In this document: in pieces, positions 43,459 through 51,337 of the stretch
Numbering within the stretch: position 1 is the stretch's first letter
How the letters are laid out: each line of letters opens with the position of its first letter
Source: Bacteroidales bacterium
GTDB taxonomy: Bacteria; Bacteroidota; Bacteroidia; Bacteroidales; F082
Assembly (NCBI GenBank): GCA_900769945.1
Contig: CAAGIO010000005.1
Location: forward strand, 97,710 to 161,709
Reading direction: 5' to 3'
Length of the DNA: 64,000 nucleotides
Position numbers and translations under genes: made by a program
The notes under the pieces: generated by a model
What the model saw: the letters and a program-made list of their open reading frames with translations, nothing else
What the model was told of the DNA's origin: nothing
The model's database searches: none

Positions 43459-44283
43459 ATGTTTCCAGAAAACCAGAACCTAAATAATCACGTATTAACC
43501 ATCCGGCACTCACTGGATGGTTTTTCGTTTGCTGTCTTTGACTTGGAAAGCAATAGATTCATATTTGTTAAAGATGTCTGCGAACCGAATCTGCCGCTTC
43601 CTTACGCCATAAAATGGATTGAGTCTCATTATAACTGTTCCTTGTCAGACTTTAATAAGATTACGGTGCTTTTCGATAACGAGAAACATACCGTCGTCCC
43701 TTCCTCGTTATTTAACCTGAGTGCTAAAGATAAATATCTTGAGCTCCTCGGCATCTCCGAACAAGACGGCGTGGTATGCAACGATGTCCTTTATCATGCA
43801 GAATTGAACAACGTCTTCTCTGTTGCAAGAGACGACTTCGACTTCGTATCGCAGACGCAGCATAATATGTCATATCATCACGCATCAAGTGTGCTTCTGA
43901 CAAGCATCATCAGTGACAACGTCGCCCGTGGAGTCAATATTCAGGGAGTGTATCTTCATATAAAGGAGAATAAGTTTGACATGACCGTTGTTGACGGCTG
44001 TAACTTGTTGTTTAACAATACATTTAAATATAAGACAAAGGAAGACTTCCTCTATTTCCTGTTGTTCGCCATCGATATGCTTCATCTTGATGCTGCTACC
44101 GTGCCTGTCTTCTTCCTCGGAATGATTGAGGATAAATCACAGATTGTGGAGTTAGTGTCAAGATATGTGCGGGATATACGCTTTGTCAGAAGGGACAACG
44201 CCATAGCCATGAGTGAGGAGATGGAAGAGACTCCTTTTTATTATCATTACATATTATTTAAATCTATCTTATGCGAATTATAA
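43459..44283 (+). CDS. DUF3822 family protein
   Basis: About 274 residues, no signal peptide. NHVLTIRHSLDGFSFAVFDLESNRFIF near the N-terminus, NKITVLFDNEKHTVVPSSLF, and ANVDVVxxxG-like strands later are characteristic of DUF3822, which I recall as an actin/Hsp70-like ATPase fold. It overlaps rsmD by 13 bases, an arrangement I know from other Bacteroidota. The true start is taken as the ATG at 43459, one base after the previous stop; an ATG at 43441 would overlap that gene. The function is unknown; context suggests a link to ribosome assembly. Confidence 0.82.
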   Translation: MFPENQNLNNHVLTIRHSLDGFSFAVFDLESNRFIFVKDVCEPNLPLPYAIKWIESHYNCSLSDFNKITVLFDNEKHTVVPSSLFNLSAKDKYLELLGISEQDGVVCNDVLYHAELNNVFSVARDDFDFVSQTQHNMSYHHASSVLLTSIISDNVARGVNIQGVYLHIKENKFDMTVVDGCNLLFNNTFKYKTKEDFLYFLLFAIDMLHLDAATVPVFFLGMIEDKSQIVELVSRYVRDIRFVRRDNAIAMSEEMEETPFYYHYILFKSILCEL

Positions 44284-44825
44284 GGGGAACACATCAGAGA
44301 AGACTGATTATTGCGCCGGATAACCTTCCTGTGCGCCCGACAACAGATATGGCAAAGGAGAGTCTGTTCAATATCCTTGAGAATCAGTTGGATTTTGAAG
44401 ACACCACGGCTCTCGACCTTTTTGCCGGTACAGGAAATATTTCATACGAACTTGCCTCAAGAGGCTGTCAGCGTGTCACGGCGGTGGACGATAATAACAA
44501 CTGTGTGCGCTTTATCAGGGAGACAGCGTTGAAACTCAATATGCCGCAGATATCTGTGGTGAGGTCTGACGTCTTCCGCTTTCTCCCGAAGCATGCAATG
44601 AAATATGACATCGTCTTCGCTGACCCGCCTTACGAATGCGAGCATTACGACCTTCTTGTTGAAGCCGTCTTTGAACAAAAGCTTCTCAAAGAAAACGGCA
44701 TCTTCGTACTCGAACACGATAAGAGAAAAGACTATTCTACACACCCGCATTTCTACGACCATAGGAACTATGGGAAGGTGAATTTCTCGTTTTTCTCAGC
44801 TGAAAGAACAGATAATAATGACTAA
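44271..44825 (+). CDS. rsmD: 16S rRNA (guanine(966)-N(2))-methyltransferase
   Basis: 184 residues. Methylates G966 of 16S rRNA (E. coli numbering) with SAM. It begins MRIIRGTHQRRLIIAPDNLPVRPTTDMAKESLFNIL, a clear RsmD start. The SAM site ALDLFAGTGNISYELASRG and the N6/N2-amino methyltransferase motif FADPPYE are both intact. Its ATG lies inside the end of the DUF3822 gene. The length fits the family. Confidence 0.94.
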   Translation: MRIIRGTHQRRLIIAPDNLPVRPTTDMAKESLFNILENQLDFEDTTALDLFAGTGNISYELASRGCQRVTAVDDNNNCVRFIRETALKLNMPQISVVRSDVFRFLPKHAMKYDIVFADPPYECEHYDLLVEAVFEQKLLKENGIFVLEHDKRKDYSTHPHFYDHRNYGKVNFSFFSAERTDNND

Positions 44826-44836
44826 AATAATTTAAT

Positions 44837-46417
44837 ATGAAGATGAGATTAAAACTTATGACCACCTTAATGATAATGATGGTGGTTTTGGGCGTTAAGG
44901 CTCAGGAACAGGATTTCGAAGGCGCAAATTGTACAAGCATCATGGTCGGAAAAAAAGCCACCACTGATGGTTCTGTCATCACCTCACACACTTGCGACAG
45001 CCGTTACCGTACATGGATGCGCTGGGAGAAAGCCTCTGATAATGAACAGGGTGCTATGATGAAAATCTATGAAGGCACAATGCACACTGCCGACCCTTAC
45101 GATAGTAGGGGGCTTAAGCTGAAAGGCGAGATACCTCAGGCTCCGCACACCTATGCTTACCTTAACACCGCCTATCCTTGCTTCAATGAGAAGCAGCTCG
45201 CTATTGGCGAGACAACGTTCTCCGGTCCCGACACTCTCGTAAACCCTAACGGAATGTTTATGATTGAGGAGCTTGAGCGCGTCGTTTTGCAAAGATGCGA
45301 TAATGCCCGCGATGCCATCAGGCTCATTGGTGAGCTTGTTAAAGAATATGGTTATGCCGACGGTGGCGAGGCTATCACCATCGCTGATACCAAGGAGGTG
45401 TGGCTGCTTGAGATAATGGGCGAGGGCCCTGACAAGGTCGGCGGCATCTGGGCAGCCCAGAGAGTCCCAGACGGCGAGGTGGGCGTCTCCGCTAATATCC
45501 CAAGAATAAAGTATCTCGATAGAGGTAATAAGAACTATTTCATGTGCTCCGATAATATTGAGGAAGTCGCGATGAAATACGGACTCTGGGACGGACAGGG
45601 CGACTTTATCTGGTATAAGGCTTTCTCAAGCAGTTATTCAAACGGGAAGAACTTCCGTGAAAGAGAATGGTTTATCCTTAATGAACTCGCTCCTTCACTT
45701 GGCCTTAGCCGTGATGCCGATGATATCCCGTTCTCCGTCAAGCCTGAGAAAAAAGTCGATGTGCGTGACGTGATGGCTCTCCTACGCAGCTATTATGAAG
45801 GCACCGACATGGACATCACCCGTAACCTGAAGGTTGTTGATAGAAATGGTGATACCATCGTCTCCCCAACAGCTAACCCTTGGATGGGCGGTAACGAACA
45901 GAAAGTGTATAACATGCTGAAACCCGGCACAATAGATTTCAAACGCGGTGTCGCAATGTCATGGTGCTCCTATTCTTTTGTAGCACAACTTCGTGACTGG
46001 CTCCCCGATGAGATTGGAGGCGTGTGCTGGATTGGCCTTGAAAACCCAGGCCAAAGTCCAAGGATTCCTGTCTATAGCGGTTCCACTAAGATGCCTTCGT
46101 GCTTCGACAGATGCGGCCATGACCATTTCGATGAGTCAACAGCTCTGTGGCGCTATAGAAAAGCTAACAAACTTGCCCAAGTAAACTGGGGATATTGCAA
46201 GGACCTCATGTATAAGAATATCCTCCGCTTTGAGGAAAAAGCTGCCATCGAGATGCCGGCTCTTGAAAAGAGAGTGGAGAAGCTCCTTAAAGAAGATAAA
46301 AAAGATGAGGCTGTGATAGAACTCAACAGATATACATCTGACTTTGAGGCAGCTACAGCAGAGACTTGGAAATCAATGGAACACCGCTTCTGGGAGATGT
46401 TCTGGGTCAACTTCTAA
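44837..46417 (+). CDS. Exported C69 family dipeptidase
   Basis: 526 residues. Signal peptide 1-22 (VVLGVKA-QEQ), a short propeptide, then Cys32 in ANCTSIMVGKKATTDGSVI, the Ntn nucleophile of the PepD/C69 family; removal of residues up to Asn31 would be needed to activate it. Further family marks: SHTCDSRYRTWMRW, QLAIGETTFSGP, EITIADTKEVWLLEIMGEGPD-like AITIADTKEVWLLEIMGEGP, and RRVPDGEVGVSANIPRI-like AAQRVPDGEVGVSANIPRI. It acts on dipeptides in the periplasm. It follows rsmD by 11 bases and ends in a strong terminator. Confidence 0.92.
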   Translation: MKMRLKLMTTLMIMMVVLGVKAQEQDFEGANCTSIMVGKKATTDGSVITSHTCDSRYRTWMRWEKASDNEQGAMMKIYEGTMHTADPYDSRGLKLKGEIPQAPHTYAYLNTAYPCFNEKQLAIGETTFSGPDTLVNPNGMFMIEELERVVLQRCDNARDAIRLIGELVKEYGYADGGEAITIADTKEVWLLEIMGEGPDKVGGIWAAQRVPDGEVGVSANIPRIKYLDRGNKNYFMCSDNIEEVAMKYGLWDGQGDFIWYKAFSSSYSNGKNFREREWFILNELAPSLGLSRDADDIPFSVKPEKKVDVRDVMALLRSYYEGTDMDITRNLKVVDRNGDTIVSPTANPWMGGNEQKVYNMLKPGTIDFKRGVAMSWCSYSFVAQLRDWLPDEIGGVCWIGLENPGQSPRIPVYSGSTKMPSCFDRCGHDHFDESTALWRYRKANKLAQVNWGYCKDLMYKNILRFEEKAAIEMPALEKRVEKLLKEDKKDEAVIELNRYTSDFEAATAETWKSMEHRFWEMFWVNF

Positions 46418-46440
46418 TCTGAAAAAAGAATTATTTGATG

Positions 46441-46485
46441 GTCCCAACGAATCTGATGCAAGTCGGTTTGTTGGGACTATTTTTG
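46441..46485 (+). terminator. Terminator after the C69 dipeptidase
   Basis: A 13-bp stem (46441-46453 with 46465-46477, two G-U), then TATTTTTGT. Confidence 0.82.
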
Positions 46486-46542
46486 TACGCTCGGCATGAG
46501 CATAGTCAACCATAAATAACAAATGGGCCTCACGACACCCCA

Positions 46543-46758
46543 TCAGAATAGGCACAAAAGACCCCTCACGTTTCTTATGATGAAAAAGGCGGCAGCGGCG
46601 AGCATGACGCTGATAGAATCTACGAAAGGACCATTGTAGTAGTTCCGTTTCAGACGATGGTCGCTCTTGCAGTGCCCGATAACCGGCTCTATTCCCGCCC
46701 GCTTCCTGAATAACTCTCGTAGCCTACTCTCAGCAAGCAAATGGAATAACAGTGACAA
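46543..46758 (-). pseudogene. IS5-family transposase C-terminal remnant
   Basis: A 71-codon fragment containing FRKRAGIEPVIGHCKSDHRL and FVDSISVMLAAAAFFIIRN, the C-terminal catalytic part (DDE Glu region EPVIGHxK) of IS5-group transposases. The N-terminal three quarters and both ends are missing, and there is no ATG at its beginning. It sits at the junction between the housekeeping block and the accessory genes, which suggests past insertion at this place. Confidence 0.85.
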
Positions 46759-46850
46759 AATTTAAAGAACACCTCAACAGGGGAGAAGAAATTTAGTTTT
46801 TTCTCGGTATTGCGTTAATTCGATGTCTGATGTCTGGGGGTCCGAGGGTG

Positions 46851-47747
46851 TCATCTTGATTTTTGGATGCCAATTGAAATGAGCCATTCCAACGCGTCAT
46901 CAAGTGGCGTCTCGGTCATAACGTCAGGTTGGATAGGGTCGTCGCAGAACACCTCGCCAGTGCGGGCGATATCGGCTCCGGTGGTTAGCACGAGCTGTGA
47001 GCCGTCAGGAAGATTGAAGGGTTGGTTGCAAGAGGCGTAACCAGCTGTGGGAGAGCCGAATGTGCGTGTGTTACCCAATCCTCGGAAGCACAGCAGCACC
47101 GCCTCTCCAGAACTTCCGGTCCACTCGTCGGTGAGGATTGCCACAGGGCAATCAATAGTCGATTGCCGTTCCACTTTGGTCACTCTGGTAACATAGTCAA
47201 CATTGATTTCCATGTTATATTTGCGTGTTCGCAGCCGTAATATGATGTCATTGGGCAGAAAACGATGCACTGCCGAAATCATAGGATACATGTTGCCCCC
47301 ACGGTTGCCACGAAGGTCGATTATCGCTCCATCTAAAGCATCGGGAATGGTGCCCAACACAGTGTTGGCATAGTTTATGCCATCATCATCATTGCCTGAA
47401 AAAGGCGGCAATTTGATAACGGCGATGCCTTCTTCCAAGATCTCGACCGTTGGCATTTCCCATGATGAATCGTTGTTTACTTTAATCTCATTTGAAGTCA
47501 TCAGGAAAGTATGTTTGCCTCCAGCCACTTTGCTGGCTTTAATGACGGTCTCCTGCGCTTCTTCCAAGGTGCAGGGGTGTGCATCCAATGCCTCAGACTT
47601 GGCTTTCTCCCACTGAGGACCTTGGGCGTAGATGCCGTTCTTGTCCATGATGCGGACGGCCTTCTTCACATATTGTGTGTTGGAATCGCAACAAGAAGCC
47701 ATGAGGCTGGCGATGAACATGAAGAGGATAATAATGGTTTTTCTCAT
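46851..47747 (-). CDS. S41 family (tail-specific/CtpA-type) peptidase, predicted lipoprotein
   Basis: About 298 residues. MRKTIIILFMFIASLMASCC is a signal peptide with a lipobox-like ASC. The S41 catalytic domain shows VAVIKLPPF-like IAVIKLPPFSGND, GAIIDLRGNRGGNMYPMI, and the serine site TDEWTGSSGEAVLLCFRGLG followed by RTFGSPTAGYASCN. No PDZ domain is visible, so it is a short form. An ATG at 47774 would overlap the upstream gene and disrupt the signal; 47747 leaves an 11-base gap. Envelope protein processing is the likely role; the substrate is unknown. Confidence 0.88.
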   Translation of the reverse strand: MRKTIIILFMFIASLMASCCDSNTQYVKKAVRIMDKNGIYAQGPQWEKAKSEALDAHPCTLEEAQETVIKASKVAGGKHTFLMTSNEIKVNNDSSWEMPTVEILEEGIAVIKLPPFSGNDDDGINYANTVLGTIPDALDGAIIDLRGNRGGNMYPMISAVHRFLPNDIILRLRTRKYNMEINVDYVTRVTKVERQSTIDCPVAILTDEWTGSSGEAVLLCFRGLGNTRTFGSPTAGYASCNQPFNLPDGSQLVLTTGADIARTGEVFCDDPIQPDVMTETPLDDALEWLISIGIQKSR

Positions 47748-47758
47748 AATCAGTGTGT

Positions 47759-48340
47759 TTAGTTTCTTTTCCATGCGCCAATGACTTCACCTATATATAT
47801 AGTGTGAATGCCGGCATTGAAATCGGCGTACCAGTCTTTTGGGGTGTTGTTGCGGAAGTCGCTCGCGTTCTGGTGCCACGATGTCATTATCGCGCACTCT
47901 ATCACAAGTTTAGCTTCTTGATAATAAGGTGTTCCGTCGGGAGTGTATGCTGTGTGTAGCCCAAGTGCGGCGGCCTTGTCACCGTCTCTGCCGCTGTTTC
48001 GCCCCATATACTTCCAGACCTCAGGGTCTTCAAACTCCATGATAGTGAAACGTTTGTGACGTTCCATAAACTGCCATGTGTAGCGGGCTGGAGCAACATA
48101 CACGTTCACAGCAGGACGGTCGGAGCCGAGATAGTTCCCGATTCCACCCCAACCGATTGTCATAGCGTTGTTTTCGGTAGTGTCGCCAGAGCAGAGAATG
48201 AGGTTTTTTGTGAAGAAAGTGAAGCCGTTGTCAGCAAACTCCTTCTGTACGTCGAATGGTTGAAGCTCGTTATTCATACTTTTTTCTTTGCAGTTAGTTA
48301 ATGCTATGATTAATAAGGTGATTAGTAATAGTTTTTTCAT
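47759..48340 (-). CDS. Flavin reductase-like (FMN-binding split-barrel) protein with lipoprotein signal
   Basis: About 193 residues from MKKLLLITLLIIALTNCKEK, which looks like a signal peptide with lipobox LTNC. The following domain has LILCSGDTTENNAMTIGWGGIG (FMN-binding strand region of flavin reductase-like proteins), AVNVYVAPARYTWQFMERHKRFTIMEF and DKAAALGLHT. A cytosolic start at MNNELQPF (48278) is the alternative, since most relatives lack a leader. It starts 8 bases after the GNAT stop and precedes the S41 gene. Substrate unknown. Confidence 0.78.
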   Translation of the reverse strand: MKKLLLITLLIIALTNCKEKSMNNELQPFDVQKEFADNGFTFFTKNLILCSGDTTENNAMTIGWGGIGNYLGSDRPAVNVYVAPARYTWQFMERHKRFTIMEFEDPEVWKYMGRNSGRDGDKAAALGLHTAYTPDGTPYYQEAKLVIECAIMTSWHQNASDFRNNTPKDWYADFNAGIHTIYIGEVIGAWKRN

Positions 48341-48347
48341 ATTTATT

Positions 48348-48827
48348 TTACATGTTTTTTCTGAACAAGAACATTTCGTCGTCCTCGCTCCAGTTCTCGT
48401 CAATGTCGTCGGGGATTGCAGGACCGTGCCGATATCTGTTCCAGAACTCTACGATATGGAAGCCGAGGCAGTTGACGTAGAAATGGATGTTGCGTTTTTC
48501 AAAATAAGGTGTCATGGTCTCCCATGTCTGAATTTCCGGGTGCATGGCTTCGACAGCCCTCCATGCTGCCTTACCAAAGCCCTTGTTGTGTGCTTCCGGC
48601 TTGATGAATAGTATGTCAAGGTCTCCTTTTGAGGCTTGTTTGTCAATCTGAAGAATAAGGCCTCCTACCATATAGCCATCATTCACGATCCTGTAAGTCT
48701 CAGCGTTTTCGCTGTTTATGCTGCGTTCAATGGTCTTTCGAGAAATAACATCTTCGCCTTCTTCTACGCGGTCGTCACGCAAAGGGATTAATGAAATATT
48801 TGTCGTGTCAAGAATTGTCATGTTCAT
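48348..48827 (-). CDS. GNAT family N-acetyltransferase
   Basis: 159 residues. The fold is clear: GYMVGGLILQIDK, LDILFIKPEAHNKGFGKAAWRAVEAMHP with the acetyl-CoA loop NKGFGKAAW, and the closing FYVNCLGFHIVEFWNRY. It lacks an obvious substrate signature. It is tightly packed with the NUDIX gene upstream (adjacent ends) and the flavin reductase-like gene downstream, so these accessory genes are likely one transcript. Confidence 0.87.
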   Translation of the reverse strand: MNMTILDTTNISLIPLRDDRVEEGEDVISRKTIERSINSENAETYRIVNDGYMVGGLILQIDKQASKGDLDILFIKPEAHNKGFGKAAWRAVEAMHPEIQTWETMTPYFEKRNIHFYVNCLGFHIVEFWNRYRHGPAIPDDIDENWSEDDEMFLFRKNM

Positions 48828-49319
48828 CTATCTTTCATCAAGATAAGCGTTCAAAAACCTTTCGGCGAGACTGTTAGGGCGTATGTTTTGTCGGGCTTCT
48901 TCTGGAGAAAACCACTGAAAAGAGTCAATCTCTGCATTGGTTGAAAGCTCGCTGTCGTCTTTCACGAACGCCGTGAAGTTGCACATCAGGGTATTTGATG
49001 GCTCGAAGAAACTTGTGCGGTTGAACTGTATGCGGCTGACCGTCATTCCGGTCTCCTCCTTGATTTCACGTCCGACGGCATGTTCAACTTGTTCGCCACG
49101 GTTAACATATCCGGCCACCAAGACAAACGACGGCTTGCCGTACTGTTTTATCAGCAAGATTGTTCCGTTCTGCTCGTTTATCACAATCATGCTCACAGCC
49201 ACGTTGTACATCGGGAAACGAAACTGCTGACATTCAGGGCAATAAGGCACAACGCCTTCTCCATCAAGCTCTCTCTCAACAAGTGCCGTTCCGCATTCAA
49301 AGCAATGTTTCTGAATCAT
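48828..49319 (-). CDS. NUDIX hydrolase with N-terminal zinc ribbon (NudC-like)
   Basis: 163 residues. N-terminal CFECG..YCPECQ forms a zinc ribbon of the NADH-pyrophosphatase type. The Nudix box GYVNRGEQVEHAVGREIKEE followed by TGM fits GX5EX7REUXEEXGU. The SQPWPFPxS motif that marks true NudC is absent, so the substrate may be a dinucleotide or another nucleoside diphosphate. It is one of a packed group of small accessory genes on this strand. Confidence 0.88.
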   Translation of the reverse strand: MIQKHCFECGTALVERELDGEGVVPYCPECQQFRFPMYNVAVSMIVINEQNGTILLIKQYGKPSFVLVAGYVNRGEQVEHAVGREIKEETGMTVSRIQFNRTSFFEPSNTLMCNFTAFVKDDSELSTNAEIDSFQWFSPEEARQNIRPNSLAERFLNAYLDER

Positions 49320-49383
49320 AATGCTCTTTTATTAACACAATAAAGAGGAAAATATCCCACATCTTGGAAATTCACTCCTGTTT

Positions 49384-49917
49384 TCATTTTTTCTTCATGC
49401 TTTTCTCGTGCGTTTTCAATATCTTCATTGCCTGTCCGTATGGAGTGACACTCATGAAATACGCTGCCATGCTGGTGGTGTAGGTGACTTTGTAGTGACC
49501 TTTGGTGAAGAGCTCCTCCTCTGAGAAACTCTCTGCAAGACGAAGCATTTCCTCATGGCTCTGCTGTAAAAGGAGTTCGGCTTTCTCCAAAGGGGTGTTT
49601 TGGCATTTCTCCACAATCATCTTGTCCATTTCATGGTAGCATTTGCGGTACTCTTCGGGAAGATAATCCTTCGGATGACCCTCGCGGATATTTTGAACGA
49701 AGGTGCTCATCAGCAGTTGCCATTCACGGAGATGGATAAGCAGGTCGCGGACGCAGCGGTCGTTCTGCCAGCGCACGCCGCATTTCTTGGGGTCAGCAGC
49801 AAAAGTGAATGGAGTGTCAAGCTCGTCCTTACTCATCTTTGCGATTTGCTCGTTCAGCTTGGCATAACCGTCATCCATAGCCGCTATAAGTTCTTGTTTT
49901 GTATTAGGATTTGGCAT
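49384..49917 (-). CDS. ClbS/DfsB family four-helix-bundle protein
   Basis: 177 residues. Starts TKQELIAAMDDGYAKLNEQIAKM, then CGVRWQNDRCVRDLLIHLREWQLLMSTFV, and YRKCYHEMDKMIVEKCQNTPLEKA, matching the ClbS/DfsB (DUF1706) family, which has the DinB-like four-helix layout. ClbS of E. coli protects its host from colibactin by opening the toxin's cyclopropane; other members have no proven job. No toxin biosynthesis genes are nearby, so this could be a stand-alone resistance or detoxification protein. Two tiny overlapping ORFs precede it. Confidence 0.85.
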   Translation of the reverse strand: MPNPNTKQELIAAMDDGYAKLNEQIAKMSKDELDTPFTFAADPKKCGVRWQNDRCVRDLLIHLREWQLLMSTFVQNIREGHPKDYLPEEYRKCYHEMDKMIVEKCQNTPLEKAELLLQQSHEEMLRLAESFSEEELFTKGHYKVTYTTSMAAYFMSVTPYGQAMKILKTHEKSMKKK

Positions 49918-49934
49918 TGATATACTTTTTCTGT

Positions 49935-50103
49935 TTATTCGTGTATTGGGTTTAAACTATTTCGTGATTCTTTATCTGATTTCTTCCAAAACTCTTGTCT
50001 CTGAATCGAATATGAAGCCGCAAACAACTTATCCATTTGGTACATGCTGATGGGCTTTGATGGTATCGACAGTGTTGTTGTGTTTGATAATCTGGTCAAT
50101 CAT
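49935..50103 (-). pseudogene. Two tiny overlapping ORFs or a frameshifted relic before ClbS gene
   Basis: From the ATG at 50103 a 24-codon ORF reads MIDQIIKHNNTVDTIKAHQH and ends at a TAA (50029-50031). A second ATG at 50036 lies across that stop and opens 33 codons in the +1 frame (MDKLFAASYSIQRQEFWKKS...) to a TAA at 49935-49937. Joined by a one-base shift they would form a single protein of about 57 residues. The first ATG lies 13 bases after a predicted transcription start, as for a real gene. No family recognised. Confidence 0.4.
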
Positions 50104-50361
50104 ATCACTAAAATATCAACCGCAAAGATAAACATTTTTTCAGAGAGTGTTGAAAGAATAATCACTGCGATTTTTTTAAATCAATTATTAATCTTTAGAA
50201 AAGTGATTTCTTTGCATATAAGTTTAAGTACTTGGAAGTTAGTGTGATGATTGAGAATACAACGATTTGTGTCGTGATTTTGAGCCCGTTGAATCGGCTG
50301 TTGTCCATCTGTTTGACAAGACACTGGCCACTAAAGGCTGAACGGGAATACGGGGGCGGGA
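50104..50361. other. Intergenic stretch between the ClbS gene and tRNA-Phe
   Basis: It contains a -7 box on the reverse strand at 50123-50130 (TATCTTTG). On the forward strand, frame fragments ending in a TGA at 50339-50341 read DLCRDFEPVESAVVHLFD, which looks protein-like but has no start; it may be a gene relic. No tRNA-derived repeat was found here. Confidence 0.35.
50123..50130 (-). promoter_or_regulatory. -7 promoter element upstream of the ClbS group
   Basis: Reverse-strand TATCTTTG preceded by the usual AT-rich DNA; predicted start near 50116. Confidence 0.5.
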
Positions 50362-50396
50362 AATAAAAAAAACGCTAACCGATTGTTCGATTAGCG
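50362..50396 (-). terminator. Terminator after tRNA-Phe
   Basis: Reverse-strand stem CGCTAATCG/CGGTTAGCG (50388-50396 with 50373-50381), then a run of eight T. Confidence 0.85.
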
Positions 50397-50400
50397 TTTG

Positions 50401-50473
<73 letters not shown>

Positions 50474-50489
50474 CCGTTGTTTTGCGATG

Positions 50490-50497
50490 CAAAAATA
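50490..50497 (-). promoter_or_regulatory. -7 promoter element for tRNA-Phe
   Basis: Reverse-strand TATTTTTG, 17 bases before the mature tRNA 5' end. Confidence 0.6.
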
Positions 50498-50579
50498 CAA
50501 CTTTTTTTGATACCACAACAAGAAAAAACAAAAAAATAAAAAATTTTTAATTTTTGTAAAACAATTCGCTCATTTTCAA

Positions 50580-50587
50580 TATTTTTG
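50580..50587 (+). promoter_or_regulatory. -7 promoter element for the coaX operon
   Basis: TATTTTTG, with TTTG at 50553-50556 as a possible -33 element. It covers the in-frame TTG at 50585, which cannot be the start. Confidence 0.58.
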
Positions 50588-50605
50588 CAAGTGAAAAAAT
50601 TTTAT

Positions 50606-51337
50606 ATGGAAGATGTTATTACCATAGATATTGGCAATACGCGTTCAAAATACGCTGTATTTCGTGCCGATAATATCATTGAGTCGGGTGTTTTTGACCC
50701 ATATTGTAATGATTTGGGGGTGGTGTTGCAGAAATATCCGTCAATAAGGAGGGGGATAATCTCTTCGGTGTCGGGGAAGGTTGAGGAGTGTCTCCGTTCG
50801 TTATGCGGTGTTGATGTTCTGGTGCTTGGCAATGACACGAGGTTGCCTTTCAGTCTTTCGTATAAGGATAGGTCGAGGGTGGGGGCTGACCGTCTCGCGC
50901 TTGTGGCGGCGGCATTTGCGGAGAGGCCGCATGAGGACAACCTAATAATAGATATCGGCACATGTATAACATACGATATCCTCACTTCTGACGACCGGCA
51001 TCTCGGCGGGCCCATATCTCCCGGTATCAGGCTGAGGTTCAAGGCTATGAACGAGCATACCGCTCTGCTCCCCCTCTGTGAGCCTGACGCCGACAACCTG
51101 AAACTCCTCTGTGAGACAACGGAAGAGTGTCTGCAAAGCGGCGTTATCAACGGCATTTTATTCGAAATAAAAGAATTTATTGAGGAATATTCTAAGATTT
51201 TCAATGGATTAAATGTTTTTCTTTCAGGTGGAGACAATATTTTCTTTGATACAAAGTTAAAAAATTGCATATTTGCAAATTCAAATTTCATGTTCAATGG
51301 TTTAAGATATATTCTTGAATATAATGAAAATCAATAA
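50606..51337 (+). CDS. coaX: Type III pantothenate kinase
   Basis: About 243 residues. Phosphorylates pantothenate in the first step of CoA synthesis and belongs to the ASKHA fold. Motifs: VITIDIGNTRSKYAVF (phosphate 1), RVGADRLALVAAAF and NLIIDIGTCITYDI (phosphate 2), GGPISPGIRLRFKAMN, and the adenosine region NVFLSGGDN. The start MEDVITID at 50606 is fixed by the promoter. The next gene starts 14 bases inside its 3' end. PanC, its pathway partner, is at the left edge of the window. Confidence 0.94.
   Translation: MEDVITIDIGNTRSKYAVFRADNIIESGVFDPYCNDLGVVLQKYPSIRRGIISSVSGKVEECLRSLCGVDVLVLGNDTRLPFSLSYKDRSRVGADRLALVAAAFAERPHEDNLIIDIGTCITYDILTSDDRHLGGPISPGIRLRFKAMNEHTALLPLCEPDADNLKLLCETTEECLQSGVINGILFEIKEFIEEYSKIFNGLNVFLSGGDNIFFDTKLKNCIFANSNFMFNGLRYILEYNENQ

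Noticed and set aside
46418..46540. Attachment-site repeat of the tRNA-Phe 3' end at the far border of the accessory block
   Set aside because: No copy of the 3' tRNA-Phe sequence was found there, so integration at the tRNA remains only an inference.
50044..50247. A 67-codon forward ORF before tRNA-Phe
   Set aside because: It has no family or promoter and lies antisense to the two tiny ORFs with a better-placed promoter.
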